Positions 54,551 through 56,249 of a DNA stretch of 56,249 nucleotides are shown here, one piece after another. Position 1 is the first letter of the stretch; every line of letters starts with the position of its first letter. A model generated the notes under the pieces. It did not search any database and had not been told where the DNA came from. It saw only the letters and a program-made list of their open reading frames with translations. The position numbers and the translations under genes were made by a program. This DNA is from JAIRLS01 sp031551455 (lineage in GTDB: Bacteria; Bacteroidota; Bacteroidia; Bacteroidales; UBA4181), in assembly GCA_031551455.1 (NCBI GenBank), contig JAVBNP010000007.1, forward strand, positions 1 to 56,249. The letters are read 5' to 3'.

Positions 54551-54672
54551 AAAAATTCAGTGTTCTTAGTGTCTCGGTGGTTCACAAAGAAAAAATCCGT
54601 GAAAATCCGTTCCATCTGTGTCATCCGCGTTCCGGCAATCAAAAATCAAAAATCATCAATCAAAAATATTAA
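54551..54672. other. Repeat-like leader of gltD
   Basis: 122 bases before gltD consisting of words found widely between bacterial genes (TTCTTAGTGTCTCGGTGGTT, AATCCGTGAAAATCCG, GTGTCATCCGCGTTC), then AATCAAAAATCAAAAATCAT directly before the ATG. No promoter consensus was found, so gltD may depend on read-through from gltB. Confidence 0.45.
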
Positions 54673-56088
54673 ATGGGTAATCCGAAAGCATTTTTAACCG
54701 TTCCCCGCAAAGAAGCAGGTTACAGGCCCGTTATCGACCGCATTGCCGATTTCGGCGAGGTGGAGCAAACCCTGCACAGCGACGACCGCATGTTGCAAGC
54801 CTCGCGCTGCATGGACTGCGGCATACCGTTCTGTCATTGGTCGTGTCCGCTCGGCAACCGCATGCCCGAATGGCAGGATTCGCTGTCAAAAGGCAGATGG
54901 ACGGAAGCTTACGAACGATTGGCGCGCACCAATAACTTTCCCGAGTTTACGGGACGCGTGTGTCCCGCCCCGTGCGAAAAGAGTTGCGTTTTGGCGCTCT
55001 ACGACGAAGCCGTTACCATCCGCGAAAACGAAGCGGCCGTTGCCGAATACGCTTTCCGCGAGGGACACGTCAAACCGCAAATTCCGCGAAAACGCACGGG
55101 AAAACGCGCAGCAGTGGTCGGTTCGGGTCCTGCGGGATTGGCTGCCGCCGATATGCTCAACCGACGGGGACATCACGTGACAGTGTTCGAAAAGGACGAA
55201 GCCGTCGGCGGGTTGTTGCGCCTCGGCATTCCCGATTTCAAACTCAACAAAGAAGTGATCGACCGACGCTTGGACATACTCCGCGCTGAAGGTATTGTCT
55301 TTAAAACGGGCGTCAATGCAGGCACGGACATCACGCACGAACAATTGCTCAACGAATTTGATGCCGTATGTTTGGCCGTCGGGGCGGGAAAACCGCGCGA
55401 TCTACCCGTGGAAGGCCGCGATTTGAAAGGAATTCATTTTGCATTGGAATTACTGCAACAGCAAAACCGAATTGTTGCCGGCGCATCCGTTCCCGCCAAC
55501 GAACGCATATCGGCCAAAGGCAAGCACGTGTTGGTTATCGGCGGCGGCGACACGGGTTCTGATTGCGTGGGAACGTCGGTACGGCATCGCGCCGAACGAA
55601 TCACGCAAATAGAAATTCTTCCGAAACCGCCCGAACATCATAATTCCGCCACACCGTGGCCCGCCTATCCGAACATCCTGAAAACGTCGAGTTCGCACCT
55701 CGAAGGCTGTACGCGCCGTTGGGGACTCGTCACCAAACGTTTCATCGGTGAAAACGGACGAGTAACGGGTGCGGAAGTCGCCGAAGCAGAGTGGGTCAAA
55801 AGCTCCGACGGCCGCATGATGATCCGGGAAACGGGTAAAACGGAAATCATCAAAGCCGATTTGGTACTGCTCTCGATGGGATTCGTCCATCCCGTGCACG
55901 AAGGTCTGTTAGATGATCTGGGCGTGCAATACGACACCCGCGGCAATGTAGCGTGTGTTGCGCCGAACAGAACGTCGGTCGGTAAAGTTTTTGCAGCGGG
56001 AGATGCCGCGCTGGGAGCCTCATTGGTGGTACGCGCCATCCTTTCGGGACGCCTCGCCGCCGAAGCGATGGAAAAGGCGTTGGGGTAA
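54673..56088 (+). CDS. gltD: Glutamate synthase (NADPH) small subunit
   Basis: 471 aa, the normal GltD length. It takes electrons from NADPH through FAD and two [4Fe-4S] clusters to GltB. The N-terminal ferredoxin-like part has CMDCGIPFCHWSCP (CX2CX4CX3C) and CPAPCEKSC; the FAD loop is VVGSGPAGLAAAD and the NADPH loop VIGGGDTGSD. The end FAAGDAALGASLVVRAILSG is the conserved flavin closing motif. The last gene of the nitrogen cluster, followed by a terminator. Confidence 0.99.
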   Translation: MGNPKAFLTVPRKEAGYRPVIDRIADFGEVEQTLHSDDRMLQASRCMDCGIPFCHWSCPLGNRMPEWQDSLSKGRWTEAYERLARTNNFPEFTGRVCPAPCEKSCVLALYDEAVTIRENEAAVAEYAFREGHVKPQIPRKRTGKRAAVVGSGPAGLAAADMLNRRGHHVTVFEKDEAVGGLLRLGIPDFKLNKEVIDRRLDILRAEGIVFKTGVNAGTDITHEQLLNEFDAVCLAVGAGKPRDLPVEGRDLKGIHFALELLQQQNRIVAGASVPANERISAKGKHVLVIGGGDTGSDCVGTSVRHRAERITQIEILPKPPEHHNSATPWPAYPNILKTSSSHLEGCTRRWGLVTKRFIGENGRVTGAEVAEAEWVKSSDGRMMIRETGKTEIIKADLVLLSMGFVHPVHEGLLDDLGVQYDTRGNVACVAPNRTSVGKVFAAGDAALGASLVVRAILSGRLAAEAMEKALG

Positions 56089-56137
56089 TGATTGCCTATT
56101 ATTCATTATATTTAGTAATCAAGCGATACATCCGCAA

Positions 56138-56172
56138 TAAAAACGACAGATCTTATAGACCTGTCGTTTTTA
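56138..56172. terminator. Bidirectional terminator after gltD
   Basis: Stem ATAAAAACGACAG (from 56137-56149) / CTGTCGTTTTTAT (56161-56173) with an 11-nt loop, A-run before and T-run after. It ends the nitrogen cluster and the gene entering from the right. Confidence 0.88.
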
Positions 56173-56183
56173 TCTAATCGAAA

Positions 56184-56249
56184 TCATTTGGCGGGCTCCC
56201 AAAAACAACGTTTGGGTGAAACGATACTGCCGGCGGTTTTAAGTTTATT
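56184..56249 (-). CDS. Probable C-terminus of a minus-strand gene, truncated
   Basis: On the minus strand an open frame enters from the right edge and stops at TGA 56184-56186, coding ...KLKTAGSIVSPKRCFWEPAK. It ends close to the bidirectional terminator, as a real gene would. Only 21 residues are visible, and I do not recognise the family. Confidence 0.4.
   Translation of the reverse strand, partial: NKLKTAGSIVSPKRCFWEPAK

Noticed and set aside
1..56249. tRNA or rRNA genes
   Set aside because: No stretch with acceptor/T-arm or rRNA signatures was recognised. I could not run a covariance search.

Overview
The window looks like chromosomal DNA of a Bacteroidales bacterium (phylum Bacteroidota). 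The evidence is two tandem SusC/SusD pairs with an ECF sigma / FecR anti-sigma pair, a type III glutamine synthetase, diaminopimelate synthesis through DapL, promoters that fit the Bacteroidota consensus TAnnTTTG, and A-rich rather than Shine-Dalgarno leaders. A genus cannot be named from the sequence alone.

Layout. (1) 2-2958 (+): the 3' end of a two-domain DUF1080 protein and a GH141-like beta-helix lipoprotein, each followed by a clear terminator. (2) 3136-7547: housekeeping genes (ahcY, ribF, a secreted subtilase, an SRPBCC protein). (3) 7870-35812: a polysaccharide utilisation locus (PUL). A periplasmic-propeller sensor kinase (+) converges on a long minus-strand run. In transcription order that run is ECF sigma, FecR anti-sigma, SusC (with STN domain), SusD, a shorter SusC without N-terminal extension, SusD, a SusE/F-position lipoprotein, an unrecognised lipoprotein, a GH110-like beta-helix protein, a trehalase/GH63-like protein, a GH106-like lipoprotein and a GH78 rhamnosidase-like protein. 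The predicted substrate is a branched glycan carrying alpha-L-rhamnose and alpha-galactose; this is an inference from families. (4) 36178-37964 (-): a flavoprotein / free-methionine-sulfoxide reductase pair and a DUF488 protein, then a spacer of about 14% GC. (5) 38394-56088 (+): a lysine/nitrogen-assimilation cluster: dapF, dapL, a TorF-like outer-membrane protein, glnK (P-II), amtB, asnA, glnN (GSIII), a Cys-less asparagine-synthetase-like gene, gltB, an ICMT-type methyltransferase and gltD.

How the genes fit together. In the PUL the sigma/anti-sigma pair should sense substrate through the STN-bearing SusC, SusC/D pairs import oligosaccharides, and the lipoprotein and periplasmic hydrolases trim them. 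In the nitrogen cluster AmtB/P-II would import and sense ammonium, GSIII and GltBD form the GS-GOGAT cycle, AsnA makes asparagine from ammonia, and DapL uses glutamate as amino donor for cell-wall diaminopimelate.

The non-coding DNA is unusually rich. There is a family of eight dispersed palindromes, arrays of small hairpins at three loci (two of them homologous), a 14-bp operator-like palindrome pair before the GH78 gene, a terminator between sigma and anti-sigma genes, and a 351-nt structured leader with a possible 22-codon leader peptide before the TorF-like/glnK/amtB genes. Nothing clearly amounts to a whole new system. The best candidates for something undescribed are that leader, the Cys-less AsnB-like protein next to AsnA, and the unrecognised PUL lipoprotein.
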